A program made the position numbers and the translations under genes. This document shows positions 44,400 to 55,560 of a stretch of DNA of 64,000 bases, piece by piece. How positions within the stretch are numbered: position 1 is the first letter of the stretch; every line of letters starts with the position of its first letter. The stretch is taken from the NCBI GenBank assembly GCA_951213105.1, contig OX578152.1:103290382-103354381 (forward strand), read 5' to 3'. This DNA comes from Amaurobius ferox (Eukaryota > Arthropoda > Arachnida > Araneae > Amaurobiidae). Under the pieces are notes generated by a model, which was not told the DNA's origin, searched no databases, and worked only from the letters and a program-made list of their open reading frames with translations.

Positions 44400-46130
44400 T
44401 TATGTCCCCTAACCCCCCTAGCGACTCCTCTGAAGAGACTCATAATCTCGACCACCAACTCATGGGAATTTCCAATTCATTCCAGAATTGATCTCTTAGA
44501 AATTAGTTTCGTCTGAATGTGGATGTGGTATTATAATTCAATCAAGAAATATGTATCCATCCTATTCTTTTAGCTATATAGTATTTCATTTACCATGCAT
44601 GCCCAGCACCACATAGTTATGGGCCTCACGGGAATCTCAATGCAGAAAATGATTTATTTTTCCAACATGCATTCTTTAGAGAGGAAGACGGGTATCATTA
44701 CTGAATAATAACTATTAAGGTCTTTTAACCAATCCATACTAGTAATTTAAAACATTAATTTCAATTTCGAACGATGGCGTTTTAAAGGTTATTTATGCCT
44801 ACGGTTCATAACTTCAACCGTTGACTTATGGGAACTTTCGATTCATTCCGGAAATGATGCCGTCATAAAACTTAATTATGATAACTGAAAGTGGTGTTAT
44901 CATGGAGTTAAAAAGAAGGGGTTAAAACTCCATGATGGGAAAACGACAAATTCATTTGAGACAATCAATCCAGTGGTGTTGGTGTAAGGTAAGCCCCACT
45001 GCATTGTACATATTTTTAAGGCAAAAGGCTCGTGTTGAATTAAAAAGTATTTATTACACCATAACTGTGCAATAACTATCGAGATCTTTCAGATCATACA
45101 TACTCGTAATTTAGAACATTCCTTTCAATTCTGGAGGATGGCGTTTTAACTGTTATTTATTCCCGTGTTTCATAACTTCAACAGCTGGCTTTCAGGAACT
45201 TTCTACTCGATCTGGAATTGATACATTCTGAGAACTAAATTATGATGGCAGAAAGTGGTGTTATCATGGAGGTAAAAGAAGATGTTAAACCTTCATGTTG
45301 GGATAACGACAAATTTGTTTGAAACAATCATTCTGGTGGGGTTGGTGTAAAATAAGTCCCACTGCATTGTACATATTTCTATGCCGAAAGGCTCGCGTTG
45401 AATTAAAAAGTATTTTCGTATCATAACTAGGCATTAACTTTTGAAGTCTTTTAAACAATACATACTCGTAATTTAAGATATTCTTTCCAATTTTAAAGAT
45501 GGCATTTTAACGGTTATTTATTCCTGTGTCTCATAACTTCAACCGGACCGCTGACTTACAGAAAAATTCAATTCAATCTGGAATTGATATAATCTTAGAA
45601 CTACATTATGATGGCCGAAAGTGGTGTTATCATAGGAGTAAAGAGAAGAGGCTAATCTTTTGTGTTGTGAAAGCGACAAATTCGTTTGAGACAACCAATC
45701 ATTCTGGTGGTGCTGGTGTAAGATAAGTACCACTGTATTGCATATATTTCTACAATGAAAGGCTCGTGTTGAATTAAAAATTATTTATTATATCATAAAT
45801 GTGCAATAACTATCGAGATCTTTCAGACCATACATACTCGTAATTTTAAACATTCCTTTCAATTCTGGAGGAGGACGTTTTAACGGTTATTTATTCCTGC
45901 GACTTAAAACTTTAACAGCTGATTTACAGAAACTTCCAATTCAATCTGGAATTGATACATTCTAAGAACTACGTTATGATGGTAGAAAGTGGTGTTATCA
46001 TGGTAATAAAGGGGAGAGGTTAAGCCTTCATCTTGGGAAAACGACAAACTCGTTCGAGACAATCATTCTAGTGGTTATGGTGTAAAATAAGTCTGACTGC
46101 AATGTATGCATTTCTATAGCAAAATTTTAA
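44400..46130. repeat. Repeat D: ~366-bp tandem array
   Basis: GAAAGTGGTGTTATCATGG recurs at about 44887, 45251, 45617 and 45984 (spacing 364-367). Each unit contains GACAAATTCRTTTGAGACAA, GTAAGATAAGT..CCACTGCATTG, AAGGCTCGTGTTGAATTAAA and CAATAACTATCGAGATCTTT. Units differ by many substitutions, so the array is not young. Related single units occur at 1-420, 4000-4268 and 47870-48530. Confidence 0.8.
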
Positions 46131-46269
46131 AAAATTGAACATTTATTTAGATTATTGATTTTACAAAAATAAATTATCACTGCGATGCAAATTTTAAATA
46201 AAGCAAATATTATTATTACTACCTTCAAAACCACAAGAACCCGCCAGAAAAGGCGTTCGCAAAAAATTG

Positions 46270-46733
46270 GGAAGACACTCCCATTGCAAATAAAATATTC
46301 ATGGACCGGTTTCCCGCTTATTATGCGCTCGTCACATGAAAGAACGTTAACTGCAATGGCAGCAAGAAAACTTGGTATTTGCCCCAATATTACGAACTTC
46401 TATGGAAACTGACAATTTCTGTCATTCCACATAGTCATCAAGAAATTCGTTCACAATTTAGCTCGTGCTACACGAAGCTGTAAATACAAAGTTCAAAATA
46501 GTAAGAACCCACCCACTTGAAGCGTAGCATAGTCCGAACTAAATTGCGAACGAATTTTATGTCAGCTACGTGGAAGGTCTGAAATTGTCAGTTCCCATAC
46601 ATGTTCGCAAAATTGCGTCAAATAGCAAATTTCCGTTCTGTCTTTGCTGTTAACAGTTATTCCATGCTGATGAGCTCATAGTATGCGCGAAACCGTTCTA
46701 TAGATACTGTTATCTTCATTGGGAGTGTCTTCC
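46270..46733. mobile_element. Foldback element E (464 bp, arms nearly meet)
   Basis: GGAAGACACTCCCATTG at the left end and CATTGGGAGTGTCTTCC at the right end begin inverted arms of about 220 bases each, through CGGTTTCCCGCTTATTATGC/CATAGTATGCGCGAAACCG and AACTGACAATTTCTG/CTGAAATTGTCAGTT. Only about 20 unpaired bases lie in the middle. No protein. A one-arm copy lies at 49542-49700. Confidence 0.8.
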
Positions 46734-46876
46734 TTAATATTACGAAGTATTCAAAATTATTTTACTTTTCAATTTATTTTTGTTTCCATATATTCCGTAC
46801 CCAGTATATAACTAGGAAAAAAATCCATATTACATATATTATTTTAATCATATACATAGCGCTTGAATCAAAACAA

Positions 46877-47841
46877 AATCTGATGTGGGAAGCACATGAC
46901 TTTCCTTATATAATGCAATGAATTTACTACTTTTACAGTAAAAAAAAGATTATTTTTATAGTTGTTATTTATATTCTTTCCAAGATATTGAATTTTCGTC
47001 AATGAGACGTCATTTTCCATATCGTCATCATCAATGAGCCATTATTGATTTAGCGTTCTTATTATCCATTTAGCGAGTTTTTCGTTAATTTAGCAACATT
47101 TAAAAAAGTCGCCAAGTTGGCGACATTTCACCAAATTCGTCGCCAAAATCTCGCCAAGCGTTATGGACGAAGAAATAAGTTATTCTTACAGCAGATAAAT
47201 GACTATTGACGTTCAAATACAAAAGTATCTTTTCAAAAAGTACAAAAGTTCTCAAAGTATCTTTTTTCATGAATGGAACGAGCTAGATCCACGAGAATAA
47301 TGTCACCCAATTTATCGCATGGCATTACATATGAAAAGTGAACATGTTTCTCAATAGGAAATATTTTTTTTATTTTATATGACTTTTTGATAATTTTTTT
47401 GAAAAATGTACAATATCTTGAGAACGGTTCATGTTAGCGTTCTAAAATTTATGTCAATCGTTTTCAAATGAAACATGACATAAAAAATGTCTATTTGCGT
47501 AACTTTATTACTGGTTTTGATTTTTTGACGATTTTTTCAAAATGTCATTCGAAAATTAAGGGGGGTTCTGAGCATTCAATTGCGTATAAAAACAATAGGC
47601 TTCCAGTGTTTACAGATTGTGATTTTTCTACCAAATTTGGTTCGAATCGGTCCATTCGTTCGTCTGTTAACGTCTCCACAGACTCACTGACACACATACT
47701 TTGACACCCACACACACATATCACTTCAAAAATGTTTGATTCGTGATCAGAGATGCTTGAAACGTGCTCTTCCGTCGAAAACTCGAATTTTCGACCCCGC
47801 CACAATTCTTTCCTTATACATTATGTATATAAAGAAAGTAA
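46877..47841 (-). mobile_element. Rep-A copy 6
   Basis: Begins AATCTGATGTGGGAAGCACA + TGACTTTCCTTATATAATGC and ends CCTTATACATTATGTATATA + AAGAAAGT. It has a partial internal duplication near 46999-47045 (GTCATTTTCCATATCGTCAT) and another near 47219-47250 (AAAAGTATCTTTTCAAAAAG). CGCCAAGTTGGCGACATTTC lies at 47110-47130. Confidence 0.8.
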
Positions 47842-47869
47842 TATCCAAAAGTGCTCATACTAAACAGTG

Positions 47870-48530
47870 CACCTTCTTGTTTGATCAAATAATAACAAAG
47901 GACTTTACTAACCATAGCGGCAGCTATATATAATTCTCAAAACATTATAATACTTTCAAGCTTTTCAGCCGTAGAAGTTTTATCTCTTACTCTTCAGTTC
48001 CATAGGTACTACAATGAAATAGAGAAATATTTATTCATCCTACGTCTTCGACAATGTGGTATTTTGCTATACCCAGTGCAACGCAGTTATTGGTCTCACC
48101 GGAATCGAAATACGGGAAATGAAATACTTTTCTAGCGTTTATTCTTGAAGACAGATCTCACAAACGTGCAATAACTATCGAGGCCTTTGAAACCATCCTT
48201 ACTCGCAATTTGAAAGATTTATTTCCACTCTGAAAGACGGCGTTAAACGATAATTTACGATTATTTATCACTGCGGCTCATAATCTTCGACCACTGGGAA
48301 CTCCACTTGGATTCACTGGGATTCCTTCCGGAATTGAGATCTCTTCTTGGAAATGAATTATGACGACTGAATTCAAAGTGGTGTCACAATTAAATTGAGA
48401 AATATTTGTTCGCCCTCCGCTTTTGACAATGCGGTATTGTACTCTATACCCAGTTCAACTTAGTTATCTGTTTTGCGGGAATCAGAACTTGGCTAAATAT
48501 GTCACTGGAATTTACCTATTTATTTCGCTG
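47870..48530 (+). repeat. Repeat D, single diverged copy
   Basis: GGACTTTACTAACCATAGCG, GTGCAATAACTATCGAGGCC, GGCGTTAAACG and AAAGTGGTGTCAC follow the order seen in the 44.4-46.1 kb array and in 1-420. Confidence 0.55.
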
Positions 48531-48618
48531 AAAAACCTGATAAGAACTACTGATAAGATGTAATATTATCTGAAAATTCACTAGACTTTATCCAATACTC
48601 TTTATTCCATATTGCATG

Positions 48619-48864
48619 GGAAGCCGACGCGGTGGCTGAGTGTTCAAGACAAGCGTTTCCTCGTGCTCGCTCGACTGCCGCGTTGCGGGTTCGAGTCCCA
48701 CCTTAGAGCATAGATGATGTGTTGTTGGGCGTAGTGTTTTCCTCTCCCACTAGTTCGCCAGGGAAACGTCATATTACGACTACATGGTTCATGAGTCTGG
48801 CCAAGGCAAATGATGATGTATCAAGTGCCTTGTCATTATTAAATATATATATATATATATATAT
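48619..48864 (+). mobile_element. tRNA-derived SINE S4 (Ser/Leu-type head), (TA)n tail
   Basis: The head has A box GGTGGCTGAGTGTTCAAGAC and B box GGGTTCGAGTCCCACC (about 48687-48702). The long middle segment between them is that of a class II tRNA (Ser or Leu). The body includes GGGCGTAGTGTTTTCCTCTC and GCCAGGGAAACGTCATATTA and ends in (TA)n. A 10-bp target duplication ATATTGCATG flanks it at 48609-48618 and 48865-48874. Body unrelated to S1-S3. Confidence 0.85.
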
Positions 48865-48917
48865 ATATTGCATGAATACTTTTATTGCAATACAAAGTAT
48901 CGAGGAAAGCTATGGAA

Positions 48918-48969
48918 CCCAATATTTATTGAGTTATTGGTCTAAACCAATAATTCAATAAATATTGGG
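48918..48969. repeat. 24-bp-arm hairpin
   Basis: CCCAATATTTATTGAGTTAT(TGGT) and its reverse complement, with one mismatch, flank a 4-nt loop CTAA (48942-48945). It lies just downstream of SINE S4. Confidence 0.85.
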
Positions 48970-49094
48970 AGAATTCAGTATATTTTTATACAAATGTATA
49001 GAAAACACCTATGGTGTCATGAGACAACTTTAGACTAACTAATTCCCCTTTTTAGGGGGTAAAGCCGGATATTTCGCGTCCTGTTAGAGGTAAC

Positions 49095-49250
49095 TCATAG
49101 TGTAAATCGCCCCACCCGAAGGTATACAATATGAAGACCCGGTCGCTGTGCTGAAAGAGCAGCCGCGACCTGGCTGTCCCGAGGAATCACCACCGCGCAC
49201 TCCGAAACGGCACACACCAGCACGGCCGCAAGACCAAAACACGCCCTCAT
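49095..49250 (-). CDS. Small GC-rich ORF with signal-peptide-like start (hypothetical)
   Basis: From the ATG at 49248-49250 the 51-residue frame begins M-R-A-C-F-G-L-A-A-V-L-V-C-A-V-S-E-C-A-V-V-I-P-R read in pieces: a basic n-region, a hydrophobic core of about 14 residues and a small-residue cleavage zone near S-E-C-A. The rest is A-A-A-L-S-A-Q-R-P-G-L. The frame can be opened 10 codons upstream to 49280, but the inner ATG gives the better signal peptide. It could be a first exon of a secreted protein, or chance in a GC-rich patch; an overlapping frame is also open. No family recognised. Confidence 0.2.
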   Translation of the reverse strand: MRACFGLAAVLVCAVSECAVVIPRDSQVAAALSAQRPGLHIVYLRVGRFTL

Positions 49251-49541
49251 AAAGAATGGGTGACAAAATAAAACCGACAATCACGTCCTGAGATCTATCT
49301 GCCAAGAGCCATCCTCTAACAAGGGAGCTACCACTTTAATGTCCCAAATCAGAGATACCAATGCAAATAACAAAGGAAAAATCGTCGTCTCAGAAAAATG
49401 CCATATACAAGAAACACATCAAACATTAATAAATTAGCAAAGGACACTTACAGTAACAAAACGAGTTCAAAAGCCTTTCAATTGTCTAATTACTCCTGTT
49501 TGGAGGTAACGTAAAAAGTCGATTACAAAGATGTAGAACTA

Positions 49542-49700
49542 TGGAAGACACTCCCATTGTAGATACCAGCATCCATGCAGCGGTTTCCCGTTTATTATGC
49601 GCTCGTCAGCACGGAATAGACGATATCTGCAATAACAGCAGGAAACTTGCCATAAGCCACAATTTTTACGAGGTTCTATGGAACGGGGGACTATCTCGCT
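49542..49700 (+). repeat. One arm of foldback E
   Basis: GGAAGACACTCCCATTG, GCGGTTTCCCGTTTATTATG and TGCAATAACAGCAGGAAACT match the left arm of 46270-46733; the complementary arm is absent. Confidence 0.7.
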
Positions 49701-49940
49701 TCCTGTTTAAGAGATAAGAAAAAACAATCAATTACACAGATGTAGAGAGTTACAAAATTAGTGCTAAGCATTTTTGTCTCCCCCGAAAAATGGGAAGGAA
49801 CACTGATAAAAAGGTATACAATCTACCTCTCCCTCTGACACACATACAAATTGAACATTTAGACATTGCACTAACTTTTCGTAAAGAAGGGGGTTAGACC
49901 TTCAAAAGTTGTCTCATCATGTAACGCCATTGGGGTTTGC

Positions 49941-50829
49941 TATGCAGGGTGTCCCAAAAAGATTGAAACGCGCTTTAATTCTTTACCAGTTGGAGATAAG
50001 TGGGCAATGTAAATTGCAAAAATGTTGAAGGTACGTAAGGTAGGAGATAAGACTACGTTAATGAAATAGTTCTCCCATTACTTTTCAAAAAGTTGCACTT
50101 TTTAAATGCTTATACGACCCCCTTAGACAAATGTGGTCAATCAGAAAATTCTTATTTTTAATGCAACAAGATCATTAGAAAAAACCTCATATCTGTATCT
50201 TTAAAATTGAGCGAGTTATATTTAATTGAAAATTGAACATTGTGAATAGGGACCCTATATCAAATTAGAATTGTAAATTTGTGACATATCACAAAAAAGA
50301 TAAAACTGGATAATACATGGGATACCCAACCGCGTAGTGAGTACCACTGCTTTATATGATCTCTAGTCTATGCAATGTTTTATTTAGATGCATTTGTAAT
50401 AAAAAATTTTGACACATATTAACGTATTTTTGATCTAAATAATTTCCATCGTCAAATTGTTTATGATCCCTATTTTCACTGATGAAACAGCCTTTCACAT
50501 GGTACGGAAAAGTAGCATAAGTCATATTTTTTCCTTTATCATAATTCAGTTGATTTTAAAGATACAGATATGAAGAAACATTTTAAAGATATAGATTAAT
50601 GATCTTGTTGCATTTAAAATAAAAATTTTCTGATTGACCAAATTTGTCTAAGGGGGTCGTATAAAAATTTAAAACGTGTATCTTTTTTAAAATGAATGGG
50701 AGGGCTATTTCATTAACGTAGTCTTATTTCCTGCCTTACTTTCAGCATTTTTTAAATTTACATTGCCTACTTATCTCCAACATGTAAAGAATTAAAGCGC
50801 GTTTCACTCTTTTTGGGACACCCTGAATA
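49941..50829. mobile_element. Long-TIR DNA transposon (MITE-like), 0.89 kb
   Basis: Bounded by TA at 49941-49942 and 50828-50829. Ends CAGGGTGTCCCAAAAAGATT and (reverse complement) CAGGGTGTCCCAAAAAGAGT open inverted arms of about 290 bases (CGCGCTTTAATTCTTTAC, GGAGATAAGT-GGCAATGTAAAT, GTCTAAGGGGGTCGTAT). The centre is AT-rich, with no transposase. TA target and CAGGGTG end suggest the Tc1/mariner group. Confidence 0.8.
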
Positions 50830-50865
50830 CCTGCATAAAAATTTATACAATGTCTCTAATACTTC

Positions 50866-51566
50866 TCGAGTTACTTGCCTGATCCATGACTTTTAGTTAT
50901 TTGTCTGATCCATGACTTTTAGTTATTTGCCTGATCCATGACTTTTAGTTATTTGCCTGATCCATGACTTTTAGTTATTTGTCTGATTCATAACTTTGAG
51001 TTATTTGCCTGATCCATGACTTTTAGTTATTTGTCTGATCCATGACTTTTAGTTATTTGCCTGATCCATGACTTTTAGTTATTTGTCTGATCCATGACTT
51101 TTAGTTATTTGTCTGATCCATGACTTTTATTTATTTGTCGGATCCATGACTTTTAGTTATTTGTCTGATCCATGACTTTTAGTTATTTGCCTGATCCATG
51201 ACTTTTAGTTATTTGTCGGATCCATAACTTTTAATTATTTGCCTGATCCATAACTTTTAGTTATTTGCCTGATCCATAACTTTTAGTTATTTGCCTGATC
51301 CATGACTTTTAGTTATTTGCCTGATCCATGACTTTTAGTTATTTGCCTGATCCATGACTTTTAGTTATTTGCCTGATCCATGACTTTTAGTTATTTGTCT
51401 GATCCATGACTTTTAGTTATTTGTCTGATCCATGGCTTTTAGTTATTTGTCTGATCCATGACTTTTAGTTATTTGTCTGATCCATGACTTTTAGTTATTT
51501 GCCTGATCCATGACTTTTAGTTATTTTCCTGATCCATGATTTTTAGTTTTTTGCCTGATCCTTGAC
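50866..51566. repeat. 26-bp minisatellite, ~27 copies
   Basis: The unit TTTGCCTGATCCATGACTTT + TAGTTA repeats without gaps. Most variation is C/T in TTTG(C/T)CTGA and ATG/ATA in CCAT(G/A)AC. The last two units decay (TTTTCCTGATCC, CCTTGAC). Open frames across it are trivial repeats. Confidence 0.95.
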
Positions 51567-52204
51567 ACCCTTTGTATGATACTGTAAAAATTAATAACAA
51601 TCTAGGGATAGAATGTGCAATTTTTAACTGCGGTAAAATTTATCAATGTAATATTCAAATACCACAAAGCGGCCATTTCCTTAAATGCTAGATATAACCT
51701 TATTAATGAATTCCAAATCCATTACAACTAGCCAAAACACAAACATGAGGGAGTATTTAAAGATTATTAATGCATTTCTCTATCTGTAAAAATAAGAACA
51801 TTGTTTAAACCACTTGCATTTACATTTCAGAACTTGTTTCTCAGATGAAAATGAACTATTTCTATTAATGTTTCAAGGGTTTGATAAATTTCCTGTCGAA
51901 GGAAATTTATCAAAGATCGCTGCGGCACACGGCGAAGTTGCTTTTTAATAAATTAATGCATGCTTTCAACGTATGAATTAATTTTTTTAAATTGCAACAA
52001 TTCGCAGGCGGTAACTAAGGATTTTTCTTCTCAAACTCCGCAATAGTTTTGAGTGGTTCAAATCAAGTTGCTTTAATATCGTGAATGAAATATTTTGAAA
52101 TATCGAATACGACTTTCCCTTGAGACTGAAATTTATGTTTCTCTCTCCTCTTGCTGATAATGTTACGAATTCATGTACTAGATTCATGTCCTTTCCCACG
52201 ATAT
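51567..52204. other. AT-rich spacer, no gene seen
   Basis: Contains a short inverted repeat, GATAAATTTCCTGTCGAAGG with AAATTTATC, at 51885-51915. Nothing else recognised. Confidence 0.4.
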
Positions 52205-52590
52205 CAATCTAGGGTTACCATATGTTGAAGTTCGGAAGAGGGTTGCCAGATTTGACAATTTATCACCAGTTTGGTGATTTTTCGAAGGTTCGAAACACAT
52301 CTCGAAATGATTCTACGAGATATAATAGAATTTTAGAAGTTTTTATAGATAGTCACCACTTCGTTGGAGATCAGTTGACGTGACACTAACTACATTGAAC
52401 TGTGATATTTGTCAATGTTTCGAGAATAGTACCCGTTGTTTTATGAAATTAGTGGAACATTTAAGTGCTGTTTTGCGTATATTGTTCCTGTTTACGCTGT
52501 GCTTGTGAATAAACGTGTTAATTATCCAGAAATTTGGACTCATTGTTGTATCCTGAGAGTACAGTACACCCACAATTCCAGAGGATACGT
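52205..52590 (+). mobile_element. Solo-LTR-like block K, copy 3
   Basis: TTGCCAGATTTGACAATTTA then GGTGATTTTTCGAAGGTTCG, ACGAGATATAATAG, GATCAGTTGACGTGAC, TTGTTCCTGTTTACGCTGTG, AATAAACGTGTTAATTATCC and ATCCTGAGAGTACA correspond in order to the minus-strand block at 11416-11710. The AATAAA stretch and downstream region are the best-conserved part, as expected for an LTR R-U5 segment. Confidence 0.55.
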
Positions 52591-52814
52591 AGTAACAATA
52601 ATCATAGCAACGAAAGAAAATCGTTGAATTGCATAACATAATACTATTATACGGTTCCTAAGAAAATCCTTAAGAACCACAATAGCTTTATAGAGAGAAG
52701 TTCATAAGTCTACACATTAGATCTCATCATAATAAATGGTTCGACAGCCCACTGAGGCCCTTGACCTTCCCATAATATCCTTCGAAGCTGTCCCCCTTTG
52801 AGTAATATTTCTGC

Positions 52815-53110
52815 AATTTTTAACACTTTACAACATAGTTGAAAAGTGTTTATAACTTTGTTCATTCTGTCTGTCTGTCTGTCTGTCTGTCTGTCCGTTC
52901 GCACGATAACTGTCATAAAAATGACTTTATCAAAACGAAATTTTAGAAAGCTGTTCAGACGGTCTGTGGAACATATGGTGATATAAATGAATAATATCAC
53001 CCAATTAGTTTTGGATTGAACCGGTTGAAAAAATGAAACACATTGGGCGCTATGGGACTTTATTTTTCAAACATTTTTTAAGCGAAATTAAAATTCATAA
53101 ATGGCTTCGA
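52815..53110 (+). mobile_element. Hairpin-(GTCT)n repeat H
   Basis: AACACTTTACAAC-ATA-GTTGAAAAGTGTT (52819-52847) is a 13-bp-arm hairpin with one mismatch, followed by (GTCT)6 at 52867-52893 and CACGATAACTGTCATAAAAA, TTATCAAAACGAAATTTTAG. The order hairpin - GTCT microsatellite - weakly conserved module copies the Rep-A/Rep-B plan with different sequence. The other end is not defined. Confidence 0.4.
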
Positions 53111-53131
53111 AAGTTGTAGGAAATATTCAAA

Positions 53132-54768
53132 TCTATATATACTAATTGCCAAGTGTCCGTCTGTCCGTATGTCTGTCGGTCTGTCCGTCTGTCACGCCTT
53201 TTTAGGTCCTTCCCGAATAGATAGAGACTTGCAATTTGGTACAGGGCTCTCTGGTATGATAAAAACCCCTGGAAAAATCGAATTTTTCGAAAACTTTCTC
53301 TAGAGGGGGCGTGTCACCCCAAAACACTCGAAAAGTGAAATGATAGGAAAGCATGCTTTGCGATAAGATAGACACTTCAAATTTAGTGTAGGGATAAATC
53401 GTTCGAAAGGAAGAAAGTGTGTAATTTCAGATTTCCAATATTTTCTACTTAAGGATGTGCCGCACACCAAAATGTTCGATTTACCGAATAAATGATAAAT
53501 GAGAAACGAATCTTTTAAAATTTAATAACGACTTGAAATTTGGTAAATAGGTTAATGATTTGACGAAAACACCCAAGACGAATATAGTTTTTCAAAAATG
53601 TTCATTTAGGGGGGGTGCTCCAGAGAAAAACGTTCGAAAGGTGAATTGATAAAAAAACATGCTTCGGGATGAGATATCAAATTTGGTGTACGGGTATATA
53701 GGTTGGAAGGAAGAAAATGTACAATTTCAGTTTGCCAATATTTTCTACTTTAGGGGATGCCGCACACAAAAATGTTCGATTTTCGAAATAAATGAGAAAT
53801 GCCCTTTTTAAAACGTGATAGAAGCTTGATATTTGTTATATGGGTGAATCATCTGATAGAAAACACAGGAAGAATAGAGTTTTTCAAAAATGTAGGTTTA
53901 TTGGGGGTGGGGTGTACTCCACACAAAAACATTCGAAAGGTAAAATGATAGAAAAAGCATGCTTCGCTATGAGATAGAGACTTCAAATTTGGTGTACGGG
54001 TAAAAAGTTGAAATGGAAGAAAGTGTGCAATTTCAGATTTCCAACATTTGCTATTATAGGGGGTCACTAAAATATTCGATTTGCCGAACAAATGAAAAAC
54101 GCTTCCTCTGCAATGTGATAGAGGCTTGAAATTTAGTATATTGGCTAACCATTTGATAAAATAAAACAAAGATAAATATAGTTTGACAAAAATGTTCATT
54201 AAGGTGGTGCTACACAGAAAAACGCTCGAAAGTTAAGATGCTAGAAAAAACATGCTTCGCGATAGGATAGAGACTTCAAATTTGGTATACGGATAGATAG
54301 TTTGAAAGGAAGAAAGTGTGAAATTTCGGATTTCCAATATTTGCTACTTTAAGGGGTGCTGCACACTAATATGTTCGATTTTCCGAATAAATGAGGCACT
54401 CTTCCTTCTAAATGTGATAGAGGCTTGATATTTGGTATATGGGCCAATCATCTAATAAAAACCCAAGACGAACAGAGTTTTTCAAAAATGTTCATTTATG
54501 GGTGTGCTTCACTGAAAAACGTTCGAAAGGGGAAATGATAAAATAGCATGCTTCTGGATGAGATTAACATTAATGTGGTGTACGGGTAGATAGTTCGAAA
54601 GGAAGGAATGCGCAACTTAAGTTTTCCAATATTTTCTTCTTTAAGGAGTTCTGCACACCAAAATATTCGATTTGCCAAATAAATGGGAAACACGAATTAT
54701 TCAAAAATTTACATTATTCAGGGGTTGCGTATTGCGAGACCGTTGATTTTCAACAAGTATTCGGCTAG
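53132..54768 (+). mobile_element. Helitron of a second family with internal tandem array
   Basis: Host A then TCTATATATACTAATTGCCA at 53132, GTCCGTCTGTCCGTATGTCT microsatellite, and at the far end GTTGA-TTT-TCAAC stem, 10 nt, CTAG at 54765-54768, host T: canonical Helitron ends. The interior is about five diverged units of roughly 300 bp (GCATGCTT landmark near 53352, 53655, 53957, 54250, 54547). Each contains GATAGAGACTTCAAATTTGG and CACACCAAAATGTTCGATTT. No helicase coding sequence. Confidence 0.75.
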
Positions 54769-55560
54769 TTATCCCTTAAAATATATATAAAAGATTTCAG
54801 CAAAATATGTTCAGTAGTTTTTTAAATAAAAATTTAGTTATTAATTACACCCATGCAATATGAAGAGATCACGTGACCTACTTCAAAATAAAATATACAT
54901 CTTTTTTCCTAATGTAAAATCGTGATTTTTAAGGTTCCTTTAAATTTACATTTAGTGTTGCATCCGTCATAAAACCGCTTTATTTTTGCGTAGTGTCTGT
55001 GGATATATATTATGCTCCAACGCAACTATAATATTTTTAAGTTTAAATGATCATCAAACTTTGATTATTTCTACAATGAAGCCTAATTTTAATAGATGCA
55101 GAGTGTAAACAAGTGATTGTAAGATGATCTGTATAAGAATTGCTGAATTTCTTTCACGCAAAATTATTTAATTCTGGATCTTGGAATAAAAGTGTATGAA
55201 TGAAGTATAAAAGTAATGAAGTTCATTGCTTTTACATAGAGAGCCAGACAATTTATATTTCGATGACGTCATTTGAATAAAGTTCATGAAGTTTTAAGTA
55301 TTCAAGTAAAATAAATTATTGTAGTTCTGTAATAATTAAAACATATCACCGCGGAATGTATCGCATTGTAGATGTTTAAATAAAATTGCATTTCAGTTGG
55401 AAAGTGTTTCATAATCAATGCTTTATGCATGATTGAACTTTCTTGTTAATCTTTAACACCTCAACGTCCTTGTCCACACTATCGATCCATCTCAACTTCC
55501 GTCTTCCTCAAGTTCTTTTCCCGATCGTTGTGGACATAAAAAGTTTCTTTATGGTTCTGT
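54769..55560. other. AT-rich spacer, no gene seen
   Basis: No shared repeat apart from the lead-in to the satellite. Confidence 0.4.

Larger units (their letters stand above)
49011..49935. mobile_element. Inverted-repeat-bounded element (candidate)
   Basis: ATGGTGTCATGAGACAACTT...CTAACTAATTCCCC (49011-49055) is the approximate inverted complement of GGGGGTTAGACCTTCAAAAG + TTGTCTCATCATGTAACGCCAT (49889-49931). Between them are a GC-rich open frame (49095-49250), a one-arm copy of foldback E (49542-49700) and a direct repeat of about 47 bp flanking that copy (49496-49541, 49707-49755). Target duplications not identified. Confidence 0.45.

Noticed and set aside
48619..48705. Functional tRNA-Ser or tRNA-Leu gene
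   Set aside because: A and B boxes are good, but the sequence continues into a SINE body with a (TA)n tail and 10-bp target duplication.
50866..51566. CRISPR array
   Set aside because: Repeats are contiguous 26-bp units without unique spacers, and the genome is eukaryotic; this is a minisatellite.
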